From NCBI RefSeq assembly GCF_013817345.1, contig NZ_JACDCW010000036.1, forward strand, positions 1-33,930: a stretch of 33,930 nt of DNA, read 5' to 3'. Under the pieces are notes generated by a model. It saw only the letters and a program-made list of their open reading frames with translations. It was not told the origin of the DNA and searched no databases. The position numbers and the translations under genes are program-made. Of the stretch, positions 1 through 9,789 are shown piece by piece; position 1 is the stretch's first letter, and the number at the start of each line of letters is the position of its first letter. This DNA comes from Methylibium sp. Lineage in GTDB: Bacteria; Pseudomonadota; Gammaproteobacteria; Burkholderiales; Burkholderiaceae_C.

Positions 1-117
1 AGCAGCAGCATGGCGCTCCGAGGGGTTGGTGTCATTTTGAAACCTGGGCTTACGACAAACTGACTCGAAGCGGCCGCGTCGGCACCCTCGCCTCAGTGCT
101 TACCCGCGACGCCCATG

Positions 118-142
118 AAAAAGCGGCCCTTTCGGGCCGCTT
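118..142 (-). terminator. Rho-independent terminator of ppsA
   Basis: A perfect 9-bp stem (AAGCGGCCC / GGGCCGCTT) with a 4-base loop is followed, on the minus strand, by a run of T. It lies about 55 bases past the ppsA stop, in the right orientation to end that transcript. The 117 bases beyond it hold no gene that I can support. Confidence 0.85.
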
Positions 143-196
143 CGGTGGAGAAATGCCTTTTCACCAAGCCTGCATTTGCAGGCTCCGAGCCGGCGG

Positions 197-2590
197 TCAG
201 CGCGCTGCCAGGCGCTGCCAGGTTTCGACGACGGTGTCGGGATTGAGCGAAATCGAGGCGATGCCTTCGTCGGCCAGCCAGTCGGCGAAGTCCGGATGAT
301 CGCTCGGCCCTTGACCGCAAATGCCGACGTACTTGCCGGCGGCGAGACACGCCTTGATGGCGCGCGAGATCAACGCCTGCACGGCAGGGTCGCGTTCGTC
401 GAAGTCGGCCGCCAACAACTCCAGGCCGGAGTCGCGGTCCAGCCCGAGGGTGAGTTGGGTCAGGTCGTTCGAGCCGATCGACATGCCGTCGAAGTGCTCC
501 AGGAAGGCCTCGGCCAGGATCGCATTGCTGGGGATCTCGCACATCATGATGACCTTCAGCCCGTTCACACCGCGCTCGAGCCCGCGCTCGGCCAGCATGC
601 CGACCACGCGCTCGGCCTGCTTCAAGGTGCGCACGAACGGCACCATGATCTCGACGTTGACCAGACCCATGTCGTGGCGCACGCGCTTGAGCGCCTCGCA
701 TTCCATTGCAAACGCTTCGCCGAACTCGGCGCTGATGTAGCGCGAAGCGCCGCGAAAGCCCAGCATGGGGTTCTCTTCCTCGGGCTCGTAACGCGAGCCG
801 CCGATCAGCTTCTTGTACTCGTTGGACTTGAAGTCGGACAGGCGCACGATCACCGGCTTGGGCCAGAAGGCGGCCGCAATGGTGGCGATGCCTTCGGCCA
901 GCTTGTCGACGTAGAACGCACGCGGCGAAGCATGGCCGCGCGCCACGGATTCGACCGCCTTCTTCAGGTCGGCATCGATGTTCGGATAGTCGAGGACGGC
1001 CTTCGGGTGCACGCCGATGGCGTTGTTGATGATGAATTCGAGCCGCGCCAGGCCGACTCCGGAGTTCGGCATCTGCGCAAAGTCGAAGGCGAGCTGCGGG
1101 TTGCCGACGTTCATCATGATCTTCACCGGACACACGGGCAGTTCGCCGCGCTGCACTTCAGTGATTTCGGTCTCGAGCAGGCCGTCGTACACGTAGCCGG
1201 TATCGCCCTCGGAGCACGCCACGGTGACCAGTGCGCCCTCGCGCAGGGTCTCGGTTGCATCGCCGCAACCGACCACCGCTGGAATGCCGAGTTCGCGCGC
1301 AATGATGGCCGCATGGCAGGTGCGCCCGCCGCGGTTGGTGACGATGGCCGAAGCCCGCTTCATCACCGGCTCCCAGTTCGGGTCGGTCATGTCGGTGACC
1401 AGAATGTCACCGGTCTGCACCTGGTCCATGTCGGCAATGCTTTGCACGACGCGCACGGGGCCGGTGCCTATCTTCTGCCCGATCGCCCGGCCTTCGGCCA
1501 GTACGGTGCCCTGCCCCTTGAGTCGAAAGCGCTGCTCGGCCTTGCCTTCGGCCTGGCTCTTCACCGTCTCGGGCCGCGCCTGCAGGATGTAGAGCTTGCC
1601 GTCACTGCCGTCCTTGCCCCATTCGATGTCCATCGCGCGGCCGTAGTGCTGCTCGATGATGATTGCGTACTTCGCCAGTTCGGTGACGTCGGCATCGCTC
1701 AACGAAAAGCGGTTGCGCTGCTCGTGGGCGGTGTCCACTGTGCGGACCAGCTCGCCCGTCTTCGCGTGCTCCTCGGTGCTCGCGAACTCCATCTTGATGA
1801 GCTTGGAGCCGAGGTTGCGGCGGATCACAGCGAGCTTGCCGGCCGCCAGCGTCGGCTTGTGGACATAGAACTCGTCGGGGTTCACGGCGCCCTGCACCAC
1901 CGTCTCGCCCAAGCCGTAGCTGGAGGTGATGAAGACCACATCCTTGAAGCCCGACTCGGTGTCGATCGTGAACATGACGCCGGCTGCACCGAGATCGGAG
2001 CGCACCATGCGCTGCACGCCGGCCGACAGTGCCACGTCGTCGTGCGCATAGCCCTTGTGTACGCGGTAGCTGATGGCGCGATCGTTGTAGAGCGAGGCAA
2101 ATACCTCGCGCATCTTCGGCAGCACCTCGTCGATGCCGACCACGTTGAGGAAGGTTTCCTGCTGACCGGCGAAGCTGGCGTCGGGCATGTCTTCGGCGGT
2201 GGCCGAGGAGCGCACGGCGAACGAAGCGTCGGCATTGCCTGCGGTCAGCGCGGCGAAGGATTCGCGGATCGCCGCTTCGAAATCGGCGGGAAAAGGCTGC
2301 GCTTCGACCCAGCCGCGAATCTGCGCGCCAGCCTCGGCAAGGGCGCGCACGTCGTTCGTGTCTAGAGCGGCGAGTCGGGCGCTGATACGCCCGGCGAGTC
2401 CGTCATGCCGAACGAACTCGCGAAAGGCATGCGCCGTGGTGGCGAAGCCGCCGGGCACCCGCACGCCCGAGGCGGCAAGCTGGCTGATCATTTCGCCGAG
2501 GCTGGCGTTTTTGCCGCCGACCGCCTCGACATCGGTCATTCTCAGGGTTTCGAGCGGGACGACCAGGGCGGTCGCATCGATGGTGGACAT
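197..2590 (-). CDS. ppsA: Phosphoenolpyruvate synthase
   Basis: Converts pyruvate, ATP and water to phosphoenolpyruvate, AMP and phosphate in the cytosol, the entry step for gluconeogenesis from C3 compounds. The 797 residues match the usual family length. The N-terminal ATP-binding domain covers roughly residues 15-345 ([10 protein letters not shown] near 25; [18 protein letters not shown] near 128). The swivelling phosphohistidine domain contains [14 protein letters not shown], with catalytic His426. The C-terminal TIM-barrel ends with CGQGPSDHP and a SLNPD motif. Thr424, two residues before the catalytic His, corresponds to the threonine that PpsR-type proteins phosphorylate to switch the enzyme off. 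The ATG at 2590 begins the conserved N-terminus. ppsR lies divergently 200 bp away, and a terminator follows the gene. Confidence 0.97.
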   Translation of the reverse strand: MSTIDATALVVPLETLRMTDVEAVGGKNASLGEMISQLAASGVRVPGGFATTAHAFREFVRHDGLAGRISARLAALDTNDVRALAEAGAQIRGWVEAQPFPADFEAAIRESFAALTAGNADASFAVRSSATAEDMPDASFAGQQETFLNVVGIDEVLPKMREVFASLYNDRAISYRVHKGYAHDDVALSAGVQRMVRSDLGAAGVMFTIDTESGFKDVVFITSSYGLGETVVQGAVNPDEFYVHKPTLAAGKLAVIRRNLGSKLIKMEFASTEEHAKTGELVRTVDTAHEQRNRFSLSDADVTELAKYAIIIEQHYGRAMDIEWGKDGSDGKLYILQARPETVKSQAEGKAEQRFRLKGQGTVLAEGRAIGQKIGTGPVRVVQSIADMDQVQTGDILVTDMTDPNWEPVMKRASAIVTNRGGRTCHAAIIARELGIPAVVGCGDATETLREGALVTVACSEGDTGYVYDGLLETEITEVQRGELPVCPVKIMMNVGNPQLAFDFAQMPNSGVGLARLEFIINNAIGVHPKAVLDYPNIDADLKKAVESVARGHASPRAFYVDKLAEGIATIAAAFWPKPVIVRLSDFKSNEYKKLIGGSRYEPEEENPMLGFRGASRYISAEFGEAFAMECEALKRVRHDMGLVNVEIMVPFVRTLKQAERVVGMLAERGLERGVNGLKVIMMCEIPSNAILAEAFLEHFDGMSIGSNDLTQLTLGLDRDSGLELLAADFDERDPAVQALISRAIKACLAAGKYVGICGQGPSDHPDFADWLADEGIASISLNPDTVVETWQRLAAR

Positions 2591-2790
2591 GGTGGGAAAG
2601 CTCCGGGAGGTGATGAAACCGGGTCGCCCGCGTCATGTCCCACGACATGCGGCCAGAAGGCTCGACGCTCACCGGCCGCGCGTACGCCGTTTTGTTCTTT
2701 TTGTGTCGGCGCGGGGCTCATGGTGTGGCAGCGGGCGAAAGTTGATTTAGATTGTACGGGCCCGATTCCGTGCGTTTCCTCTCACAGCCC
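2591..2790. promoter_or_regulatory. Divergent ppsA/ppsR intergenic region
   Basis: These 200 bases separate two divergent genes and must carry both promoters. A weak AT-richer patch near 2740-2755 (TTGATT, TAGATT) is the only candidate I see for the ppsR side. No clear -35/-10 pair or operator can be assigned. Confidence 0.4.
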
Positions 2791-3609
2791 ATGCCCAACC
2801 GCACCGTGTTCTTCGTCTCAGACGGCACCGGAATCACTGCCGAGACCTTCGGCAATTCGATCCTGGCGCAGTTCGCCGCCAAGCCGCGCCATGTGCGCCG
2901 GCCCTTCATCGACAGCGCCGACAAGGCCCACCAGGTGGTGCGCGAGATCAACGGCACCGCCGAGCGCGAGGGCAAGCGGCCGATCGTCTTCACCACCCTG
3001 GTCGATGCCGAGCTGCTTGCGCTGGTGTCGCAGTCGCACGGCATGGTGCTCGACATGTTTCGCGCCTTCGTCGAGCCGCTGGAGATCGAGTTCGGCGCCA
3101 AGTCCAACCACCGGGTCGGCCGCTTCACCGACGCCTCGCAGAGCCAGGAATACACCGACCGCATCGAGTCGATCAACTTCTCGCTGGCGCACGACGACGG
3201 CCAGTCGTCGAAGAACCTCGATATCGCCGATGTGATCCTCGTCGGCGTGAGCCGTTCGGGCAAGACGCCGACCTCGCTCTATCTCGCCATGCAGCACGGC
3301 GTGAAGGCCGCGAACTATCCGCTGATCCCCGAGGACTTCGATCGCGGCGCACTGCCCAAGCCGCTGGCACCGCACCGCGCCAAGTGCTTCGGCCTGACCA
3401 TCGCGCCCGAGCGGCTCGCCAAGATCCGCCATGAGCGCCGGCCCGACAGCAAGTACGCCTCGCTGGACAACTGCCGTTTCGAGGTGGCCGAGGCCGAGGC
3501 GATGATGCGCCGCGAGGGCATTGCCTGGCTCAGCTCGACGCACAAGTCGATCGAGGAGATCGCCACCACCATCCTGCGCGACATTCGCCCGGACCGGCTG
3601 GTCTACTGA
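2791..3609 (+). CDS. ppsR: Phosphoenolpyruvate synthase regulatory protein (PSRP, DUF299)
   Basis: A bifunctional regulator that inactivates PEP synthase by ADP-dependent phosphorylation of an active-site threonine and reactivates it by Pi-dependent dephosphorylation (known for the family). The 272 residues fit the family. The N-terminus [12 protein letters not shown] and the P-loop-like [11 protein letters not shown] at about residues 152-162 are the signature motifs. An ATG at 2752 is in frame, but the conserved start is MPNRTVFF, so I place the start at 2791. Its target gene ppsA is divergent next door, which fits direct functional coupling. Confidence 0.95.
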   Translation: MPNRTVFFVSDGTGITAETFGNSILAQFAAKPRHVRRPFIDSADKAHQVVREINGTAEREGKRPIVFTTLVDAELLALVSQSHGMVLDMFRAFVEPLEIEFGAKSNHRVGRFTDASQSQEYTDRIESINFSLAHDDGQSSKNLDIADVILVGVSRSGKTPTSLYLAMQHGVKAANYPLIPEDFDRGALPKPLAPHRAKCFGLTIAPERLAKIRHERRPDSKYASLDNCRFEVAEAEAMMRREGIAWLSSTHKSIEEIATTILRDIRPDRLVY

Positions 3610-3756
3610 GTCCGGCTTCCTTCACCGTCTGCCCCGCTGGCTCCGAGCTGCCTGGCCGGCCACGCGCCGGCTGCAGGCAGATCCGCCCGCCGATCAGCGC
3701 GATCGGGCGGCGCGTGTCGCTGCCGCTCGACGGAGCCGCCGCCATTCGTCGCCATT

Positions 3757-5397
3757 TCAGAGCAGGCGGCTCAGTGCCGGTGGGCTCGTGCCGGCGGTCG
3801 GAGCCGCGTCCGCAGGGTCCGAAGAATCGGCAGCCGCAGCGCTTTCATCTGTTTCGTCCGCATCGGCGATCAGGGCGTCGAGCGGCAGATGGGCACGCAC
3901 CTGCGCCTCCGGCAAGGCCTCGACCGCGCGCAGTTGCCGATCGATCGCGCGGGTGCGCACGCCGGCGTCGTCGATGGTCCTGGTGGCCTCTTCGAGCTTC
4001 TTGCGGGTCTTGGCGAGCACGGCACCGAAACGGCCGAACTCGGTCTTGACGGCGCCCAGCACTTTCCAGACTTCCGAGCTGCGTTTTTCCAGCGCCAGGG
4101 TGCGAAAGCCCATCTGCAGGCTGTTGAGCATGGCCAGCAAGGTGGTGGGCCCGGCCAGCGAGACGCGGTGCTCTCGCTGCAGCAGTTCCATCAGTCCGGG
4201 ACGGCGCAGCAGTTCCGCATACAGGCCCTCGGTAGGCAGGAACAGGATCGCGAAGTCGGTTGTGTGCGGCGGCGCTACGTACTTCAGCGCGATGCTGCGC
4301 GCCTCGTCACGGATGCGCACTTCGAGCGCCTTGCCGGCGGCGTCGGCCGCCTCCTTGTCGGCGCGGTCCTGCGCATCGAGCAGGCGTTCGTAGTCCTCGC
4401 GCGGGAACTTGGCGTCGATGGGCAGCCACAGCGGCGCACCGTCCTCGCTGCGGCCCGGCAGGCGGATCGCGAACTCGACCCGTTCGCTGCTGCCGGGCAC
4501 CGTGGCGATGTTGGTGGCGTACTGCTCGGGCGTGAACACCTGCTCCAGCAGTCCGGCCAACTGCACCTCGCCAAAGACGCCGCGGCTCTTGACGTTGGTC
4601 AACACGCGCTTGAGGTCGCCCACGCCCTGCGCCAGCGTCTGCATCTCGCCCAGGCCGCGGTGCACCTGCTCGAGCCGCTCCGCCACCTGCTTGAAGCTTT
4701 CGCCCAGGCGCTGCTCGAGCGTGGCGTGCAGTTTCTCGTCCACCGTGGCGCGCATCTGTTCGAGCTTCTTCTCGTTGTCGGCCTGGATGCTTTGCAGCTT
4801 CGTCTCGACCGCAGCACGCATCTCGACCAGGCGGCGCTCGGTCGCGTCGGACACCGCGCGCAACTGCTCGCCCAGCGCATCGGCAAAGCGCTTGAGGCTC
4901 GCCGCCTGCTGCTCGGCCATGCGGCCCAGCCCGGCGTCCTGCGCCTCACGCGCGCCCTGCGCCTGCGTGCCCAGTGCGATCGTGGTCGCACGCAGCGTGT
5001 CGGCCAGCATCTGCTGGGTCGCCGCGAGCTGCGTGCGGAAACTGTCGATTTGCTCGTTCTGCGTTCGCGCCACATCGCCTTGCTGGGCGAACAGCGTCTG
5101 CTGAAAGGTCGCCAGCGTGATGCCAAGCTCGGTACGGGTTGCCGCCGAGCTGCGATCGATTTCGCTGCGCAGCATGTCACCGCTGCGCGCGACCTCGTCG
5201 CGCTGAGACTGGGTGCCGCGGCCGAGTTCATCGCGCAGTTCGCGCGCGAGCCGTTCGCTGGCGTCCCGCAGTGCGGCCTGCGTCGTTTCCTCGAAGCGTT
5301 GCCGGGCGCGCGCCTCGCCGCGGCGCAGCGCGAGCCAGGCAACCAGCAACAGATTCAGCGCGGCCAGGGCCAGCAGCGTGGGGAGCATCCAATCCAT
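3757..5397 (-). CDS. rmuC: DNA recombination protein RmuC
   Basis: An RmuC-family protein, reported to limit DNA inversions and rearrangements and predicted to have a nuclease-like fold. The 546 residues start with one membrane segment (about residues 4-23, MLPTLLALAALNLLLVAWLA). A long charged, Gln/Ala-rich coiled coil runs to about 240, followed by the conserved RmuC domain (LTNVKSRGVFGEVQL, then PIDAKFPREDYERL). The tail is low-complexity and Asp/Ala-rich. The open frame extends upstream into the permease gene, but MDWMLPT at 5397 places the membrane anchor correctly at the N-terminus. It is the last gene of the minus-strand run, 22 bp after the transporter gene. Confidence 0.93.
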   Translation of the reverse strand: MDWMLPTLLALAALNLLLVAWLALRRGEARARQRFEETTQAALRDASERLARELRDELGRGTQSQRDEVARSGDMLRSEIDRSSAATRTELGITLATFQQTLFAQQGDVARTQNEQIDSFRTQLAATQQMLADTLRATTIALGTQAQGAREAQDAGLGRMAEQQAASLKRFADALGEQLRAVSDATERRLVEMRAAVETKLQSIQADNEKKLEQMRATVDEKLHATLEQRLGESFKQVAERLEQVHRGLGEMQTLAQGVGDLKRVLTNVKSRGVFGEVQLAGLLEQVFTPEQYATNIATVPGSSERVEFAIRLPGRSEDGAPLWLPIDAKFPREDYERLLDAQDRADKEAADAAGKALEVRIRDEARSIALKYVAPPHTTDFAILFLPTEGLYAELLRRPGLMELLQREHRVSLAGPTTLLAMLNSLQMGFRTLALEKRSSEVWKVLGAVKTEFGRFGAVLAKTRKKLEEATRTIDDAGVRTRAIDRQLRAVEALPEAQVRAHLPLDALIADADETDESAAAADSSDPADAAPTAGTSPPALSRLL

Positions 5398-5419
5398 CGG
5401 CGGAATTGTCGCAGCGGCT

Positions 5420-6985
5420 TCAGCGGCGGCGAAGCAGGCGCAACGCCGCCTCGAACGCGCCCTGCAGCAGCAGCGCCAGCAAAGCGGCGGGCACCGCGCC
5501 GGACAGAAGCACCGCCGTGTCGTTGAGCGCGAGGCCGGCGACGATGCGCTCGCCGTAGCCGCCGGCGCCGATGAACGCGGCCATCGTCGCGGTACCGACA
5601 TTGATCGTCGCGGCGGTCTGCACGCCGGCCAGCAAGGTCGGCATGGCCAGCGGCAGCTCGACGTGGCGCAGGCGCTGCCCGCGCGTGAGGCCCAGCGCCT
5701 GCGCAGCCGCCGACAGCTCCGAGCCCACGCCGACCAGCCCGGCATGCGTGTTGCGCACGATCGGCAGCAGCGCATACAGGAAGAGAGCGAGCAGCGCCGG
5801 CACGAAGCCGATGCCGCCGATCAGCACGATCAGGAACGCGAGCATCGCGAGCGACGGGATGGTCTGGATCACGCCGACCACACCCAGCACGGTCTGCGCC
5901 AGCGCCGGTTGCCGCCAGGCCAGCACGCCCAGCGGCACGCCGAGCGCAGCGGCCAGCGCCAGCGAGCCGAACACGAGCGTCAGGTGCTGGCCGGTGAGGC
6001 GCCAGAAATCCGGTGCCCAAAGCCGCTGCCAGAAACGCGCGCCGGTACTCTGCTGCGAAGGAGTGCGCTGCGCGGCATCGGCGACCGGCTGTGGTGCATC
6101 AGCGTCGCCTGGCTTCGGTCGCGCAGCCTCGCCGGGCTTCGACAGGCCGGCGACGAACTCGCGCGCCACCTCGGCATAGGGCCGGCGATCGAGTTCGACC
6201 GCCGCATTGAGCGCGATCATGCGCGGCGCGTCGATGCGCCCGGCCAGCGTCTGCAGCGCTGCGGCGTCGAGGCCGGCGCGCATCAGCAGCACCGCCTCGT
6301 AGGAGGGAAAGAAGCGGCGATCGTCGCGCAGCACGCGCAAGGCGCCGCTCGCCAGCCGGGCGTCGGTCGAGTAGAGGTCGATCACATCGACCTGGCCCTC
6401 GGCCAGGGCGGTGTAGGCCAGGCCGTGATCCAGACCGGCAGGAAACGCGAACGGCAGGCCGTAGGCACGACGCAGCGCCGGCCAGCCGTCGGTACGGCCG
6501 AGGAACTCGTGCGAGAGGCCCAGGCGCAGGCCCTGCGCGGCCGGGCGCTTCAGGTCGGAGATGGTTTCAAGGCCAAGGCGCGCTGCGTCGGCCTCGCGCA
6601 GCGCCAAGGCGTAGCTATTGCTGAAGCCCAGCGGCACGGTGGCCTTCAGGCCGCGTGGCGCGAGCCAGTCGTTGAGCTGGTCCAGCGAAGGATCGCCCTC
6701 GCGCTTCAGCAGTTCACGGACGATGGTGCCGGTGTACTCCGGATAGACATCGATGCTGCCGCTGGAGAGCGCCTGTTCGAGCACGGCGGTGTTGCCCAAT
6801 CCGGGCCGATGCTCGGCCGGCACGCCGGCGCGAGCCAGCGTCTCGGCGACGATCGCGCCCAGCAGATAGGACTCGGTGAAGCGCTTGGAGCCGACCTGCA
6901 CCGTCGCCGCCGATGCGCCGACGGCGGCTCCCAGCACGAGCAGCAGCGCGGTCGCCAGTCGCGGGAAAGCAAAGGGGCCACGCAT
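5420..6985 (-). CDS. Fused osmoprotectant-type ABC binding protein and permease
   Basis: A single 521-residue polypeptide carrying two parts of a glycine betaine/choline-type (OpuC/YehZ-YehW-like) importer. Residues 1-27 form a signal peptide. Residues about 28-285 form a type-II periplasmic binding domain (VGSKRFTESYLLG near the start, then VYPEYTGTIVREL). After a Pro/Ala-rich linker, about residues 310-521 are a BPD permease with 5-6 membrane segments and an EAA-like loop (SAAAQALGLTRGQRLRHVELP). I start at the ATG at 6985, directly before the signal peptide, rather than at 7060. Known fusions of this family often have the permease first, whereas here the binding domain leads. No ATPase gene is adjacent, so the energising subunit must be encoded elsewhere. 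Substrate is unknown. Confidence 0.88.
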   Translation of the reverse strand: MRGPFAFPRLATALLLVLGAAVGASAATVQVGSKRFTESYLLGAIVAETLARAGVPAEHRPGLGNTAVLEQALSSGSIDVYPEYTGTIVRELLKREGDPSLDQLNDWLAPRGLKATVPLGFSNSYALALREADAARLGLETISDLKRPAAQGLRLGLSHEFLGRTDGWPALRRAYGLPFAFPAGLDHGLAYTALAEGQVDVIDLYSTDARLASGALRVLRDDRRFFPSYEAVLLMRAGLDAAALQTLAGRIDAPRMIALNAAVELDRRPYAEVAREFVAGLSKPGEAARPKPGDADAPQPVADAAQRTPSQQSTGARFWQRLWAPDFWRLTGQHLTLVFGSLALAAALGVPLGVLAWRQPALAQTVLGVVGVIQTIPSLAMLAFLIVLIGGIGFVPALLALFLYALLPIVRNTHAGLVGVGSELSAAAQALGLTRGQRLRHVELPLAMPTLLAGVQTAATINVGTATMAAFIGAGGYGERIVAGLALNDTAVLLSGAVPAALLALLLQGAFEAALRLLRRR

Positions 6986-7075
6986 CGTGGCCCCAGTGTC
7001 GCAGGCGTTCGCGGCCCCGGCCGCTCCGCTCACCGCTCCCGTCGGATCATGACGCGGCAATCGGGCTTCAGCGCA

Positions 7076-8068
7076 TCAACGGGTCGTCAGCACCTCGGGA
7101 TTCACCGGCGTCGGCGGAGCGCCGGCCTGCGGGCCGTGTCCGAGTGCCGCGATCAGGTTGTCGACGGCCAGGCTGGCCATTGCACGCCGCGTCGTGACGG
7201 AAGAACTCGCGATGTGCGGCGTGAGCACGACGTTGAGCACGTCCAGCAGGCCCGCATGCACCTTGGGCTCGCCCTCGAACACGTCGAGCCCGGCAGCGGC
7301 GATGCGGCCGGCCTTCAGCGCCTCGGCCAGTGCGGCGTCGTCCACCACGCCGCCGCGGGCGATGTTGGTGAGCGTCGCGCTCGGCTTCATCAAGGCCAGC
7401 TCGGCAGCGCCGATCGCATGGTGCGAGGCGGGCGAATAGGGCACGACCAGCACCAGGTGGTCGGCCTCGCGCAGCAGCGTGGCCTTGTCGACGTAGCAGG
7501 CCTTCACCTCGGCCTCGATCTCCGGCGTGCAGCGCGAACGGTTGTGATAGATCACCTGCATGCCGAAGCCCAGGGCGCCGCGGCGCGCAATCGCCTGGCC
7601 GATGCGGCCCATGCCCAGGATGCCCAGCGTGGTGCCGTGCACGTCGGGGCTCGCGAACTGGTCGTAGTGCCACTTGCTCCACGCGCCGCTGCGCAGGTAG
7701 CGCTCCGACTCCGCGATGCGGCGCGCCGCCGCCATCATGAGCGCGAAGCCGAAGTCCGCGGTGGTCTCGGTCAGCACGTCGGGCGTATTGGTAACGACGA
7801 TGCCGCGCGCGGTGCAGGCGGCCACGTCGATGTTGTTGTAGCCGACCGCCATGTTGCACACGGCCTCGAGCGCCGGGCAGGCCGCCAGCACCTCGGCGTC
7901 GATGCGCTCGCTGCCGGTGGTGAAGGCGCCCGCCTTGCCTTGCAGCCGCTCGATCAGCTGGGCCTTGGTCCAGACTGCGTCGTCCGGATTGACCTCGACC
8001 TCGAAATGCGCGCGCAAGCGCTCGACGATGTCGGGAAAGGCCTTGCGGGCCACGAGAACCTTTTTCAT
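7076..8068 (-). CDS. D-2-hydroxyacid dehydrogenase (glyoxylate/hydroxypyruvate or 2-ketogluconate reductase type)
   Basis: An NAD(P)H-dependent reductase of 2-keto acids with the standard two-domain fold, 330 residues. The Rossmann motif GMGRIG is at 152-157, followed by HNRSRC at about 175-180, where a positively charged residue after the second strand suggests NADPH use. The catalytic triad is visible: Arg238 (NIARGGVVDD), Glu267 (DVFEGEP) and His285 (LTPHIAS). It most resembles the GhrB/TkrA branch. Substrate cannot be fixed from sequence. It lies 23 bp downstream of the ornithine-cyclodeaminase-family gene and 90 bp upstream of the transporter start. Confidence 0.92.
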   Translation of the reverse strand: MKKVLVARKAFPDIVERLRAHFEVEVNPDDAVWTKAQLIERLQGKAGAFTTGSERIDAEVLAACPALEAVCNMAVGYNNIDVAACTARGIVVTNTPDVLTETTADFGFALMMAAARRIAESERYLRSGAWSKWHYDQFASPDVHGTTLGILGMGRIGQAIARRGALGFGMQVIYHNRSRCTPEIEAEVKACYVDKATLLREADHLVLVVPYSPASHHAIGAAELALMKPSATLTNIARGGVVDDAALAEALKAGRIAAAGLDVFEGEPKVHAGLLDVLNVVLTPHIASSSVTTRRAMASLAVDNLIAALGHGPQAGAPPTPVNPEVLTTR

Positions 8069-8091
8069 GTCTTTCGTCCTGTTGATTGAAA

Positions 8092-9033
8092 TCAGAAACA
8101 GCCGCCGGACCGCGCCTGGTTTACCGCGACATGCGCTGCGGCGAGATCCCAGGCCGCCTGGCCCACGGTCTTGAACACGGGAGCTGGTCCCGGCGCCCCC
8201 GAAACGTCGAGGTGATCGACCAGCTCGGTGACGCTCCCCCAGTCGATACCGGCTTGAATCAGATCACCGGCTTCGTGCCGGGCTCCGGGCAGCGCGTCTA
8301 CCACCACGGCGCGCAAGCGCAGCAGCGAGGGCGGCAGCTCGGCCATGTGTGGCTGGAAAGCACCCACGCCGACGACCAGCAATTCGTCGCGCAAACCGTC
8401 GGGCAGTACCGGACGGGTCGCCGTGGTCAGCGTGACGACAGCGTCGACTCGCGAGAGGGCTTCATCGATCGATACCGCCGCTCGAAGCCGCACGCCAGGG
8501 CAGGACAGCACGACCGCATCGACGAACGCAGCCACCCGAGCTTGATCGCGGCCGACGACCTCTACGCGTTCGAGCCCACCGAGCTCCGCCAGCAGCCGTG
8601 CATGCTCGAGTGCCTGCGCGCCGGTACCGACGAGAGCGACCGAGCGCAGCGGCTGACGCGACAGCACGCGCAGGCCCAGCGCCGTGACGGCTGCCGTGCG
8701 GCGCGCGGTCAGCGTCGGGCCATCGAGCAGCATGAGCGGTTGGCCGTTCCCGGCGTCGGTGACCAGGACCAGCCCCTGGATCGTCGGCAGGCCGCATCCG
8801 GAGTTGTGCGGATGAACCGTCACGAGCTTGGTGATGGCGAGCTCGGCATCGGCAGCCGGCATGACGAGATAGCTGCCTTCAGCAGGCAGTGGCAACGCCA
8901 GACGCTCGGGTGCGTTCAGCGAGCCTGCACGGCGCGCACGCATGGCCTGGATCACCGCCTCGACGAGCGCCGCTGCGGGCAACAGCGCGCGCGTGGCGGC
9001 AGCGTCGAAGACGGGCAGGCTGGCGGTCGCCAA
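8092..9033 (-). CDS. Ornithine cyclodeaminase / mu-crystallin family protein
   Basis: A 313-residue NAD(P)-binding protein of the OCD/mu-crystallin family. Conserved features are the substrate-side Arg/Lys region (ITKLVTVHPHN), the TARRTAAVTALG helix, the Rossmann motif GTGAQALEHA at about residues 136-145, and the late VGAFQPHMAEL and KTVGQAAWDL segments. Members act as ornithine cyclodeaminase, delta-1-pyrroline-2-carboxylate reductase or ketimine reductase. The gene neighbourhood of general redox enzymes does not decide between these. It ends 23 bp before the dehydrogenase gene and starts 6 bp after the nitroreductase stop, so co-transcription is likely. Confidence 0.88.
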   Translation of the reverse strand: MATASLPVFDAAATRALLPAAALVEAVIQAMRARRAGSLNAPERLALPLPAEGSYLVMPAADAELAITKLVTVHPHNSGCGLPTIQGLVLVTDAGNGQPLMLLDGPTLTARRTAAVTALGLRVLSRQPLRSVALVGTGAQALEHARLLAELGGLERVEVVGRDQARVAAFVDAVVLSCPGVRLRAAVSIDEALSRVDAVVTLTTATRPVLPDGLRDELLVVGVGAFQPHMAELPPSLLRLRAVVVDALPGARHEAGDLIQAGIDWGSVTELVDHLDVSGAPGPAPVFKTVGQAAWDLAAAHVAVNQARSGGCF

Positions 9034-9039
9034 GCCGCC

Positions 9040-9789
9040 TCAATCGAGAAAACGCGCGAAGCTGGCGACGGGCTCGCGCTCGGTGACCAGCCTGTTCGCC
9101 ACCGCGTCGGGGGCCGCGTGGCCGAGCGACATGCCGCACACCAGCATCTCTGTTTCGGGCAGCTGCAATTCGCGCTCGATCACCTTGTGAAACGGCGTGA
9201 AGGCGGCCTGCGGGCAGGTGTCGAGGCCCCGGCCGCGCGCGGCCACCATGATGTTCTGCAGGAACATGCCGTAGTCGAGCCAGCTGCCTTGCTCCAGGAG
9301 GCGATCGATGGTGAAGACGAGGCCGACCGGCGCATCGAAGAACACGTAATTGCGGCCGAACTGCGCATGCATGCCGGCCTTGTCGGTCTTGGCGATACCG
9401 AGCAGGCTGTAGAGATCCCAGCCGATCTTGCGGCGCCGGTCGATGTAGGGCGATGCCCACTGGCGTGGGTAATAGGCGTATTCCTCGCGCTGCTCGGCGA
9501 GCTGCGCCGGATCGTCGTGGACGGCAAGCAGCGCCGCGCTCAGGCGCGCCAGCGAGGCGCCGGTGAGCACCCTCACCTTCCACGGCTGGGTGTTGGTCCC
9601 TGAAGGCGCCCGCGCCGCGACGCGCAGGATGTCTTCAATAGTGGCGCGGGGGATCGGCGTCGGCAGGAAGGCGCGCACCGAGCGCCGCGAAGCAATTGCC
9701 GCATCGACGGCGGCGGTGCTTTCAGTGGGCACGGCGGCCAGGTCGGGGGGCGAAGAATGCATCGTCGAGTGGGCGGCAGGCAAGGTCAT
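9040..9789 (-). CDS. Nitroreductase family FMN oxidoreductase
   Basis: A 249-residue flavoprotein of the NfsB/PnbA-like nitroreductase superfamily, which reduces nitroaromatics, quinones or similar acceptors with NAD(P)H. FMN-binding signatures are SRRSVRAF (about residues 34-41) and GTNTQPWKVRV (about 62-72). The C-terminal part has LPETEMLVCGMSLGHA, the usual second flavin-contacting segment. The ATG at 9789 overlaps the stop of the upstream gene by four bases (ATGA), which indicates translational coupling. A later ATG at 9762 is also possible because the first 20 residues are not conserved in type. Physiological substrate unknown. Confidence 0.9.
   Translation of the reverse strand: MTLPAAHSTMHSSPPDLAAVPTESTAAVDAAIASRRSVRAFLPTPIPRATIEDILRVAARAPSGTNTQPWKVRVLTGASLARLSAALLAVHDDPAQLAEQREEYAYYPRQWASPYIDRRRKIGWDLYSLLGIAKTDKAGMHAQFGRNYVFFDAPVGLVFTIDRLLEQGSWLDYGMFLQNIMVAARGRGLDTCPQAAFTPFHKVIERELQLPETEMLVCGMSLGHAAPDAVANRLVTEREPVASFARFLD

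Noticed and set aside
176-2365. 729-codon plus-strand open frame opposite ppsA
   Set aside because: It is an antisense shadow produced by high GC; the minus strand encodes a full-length, motif-complete PEP synthase.
5213-8089. 958-codon plus-strand open frame across three genes
   Set aside because: Its product is Arg/Gln/His-rich without domains, and it lies opposite the transporter and dehydrogenase genes, which carry clear motifs.
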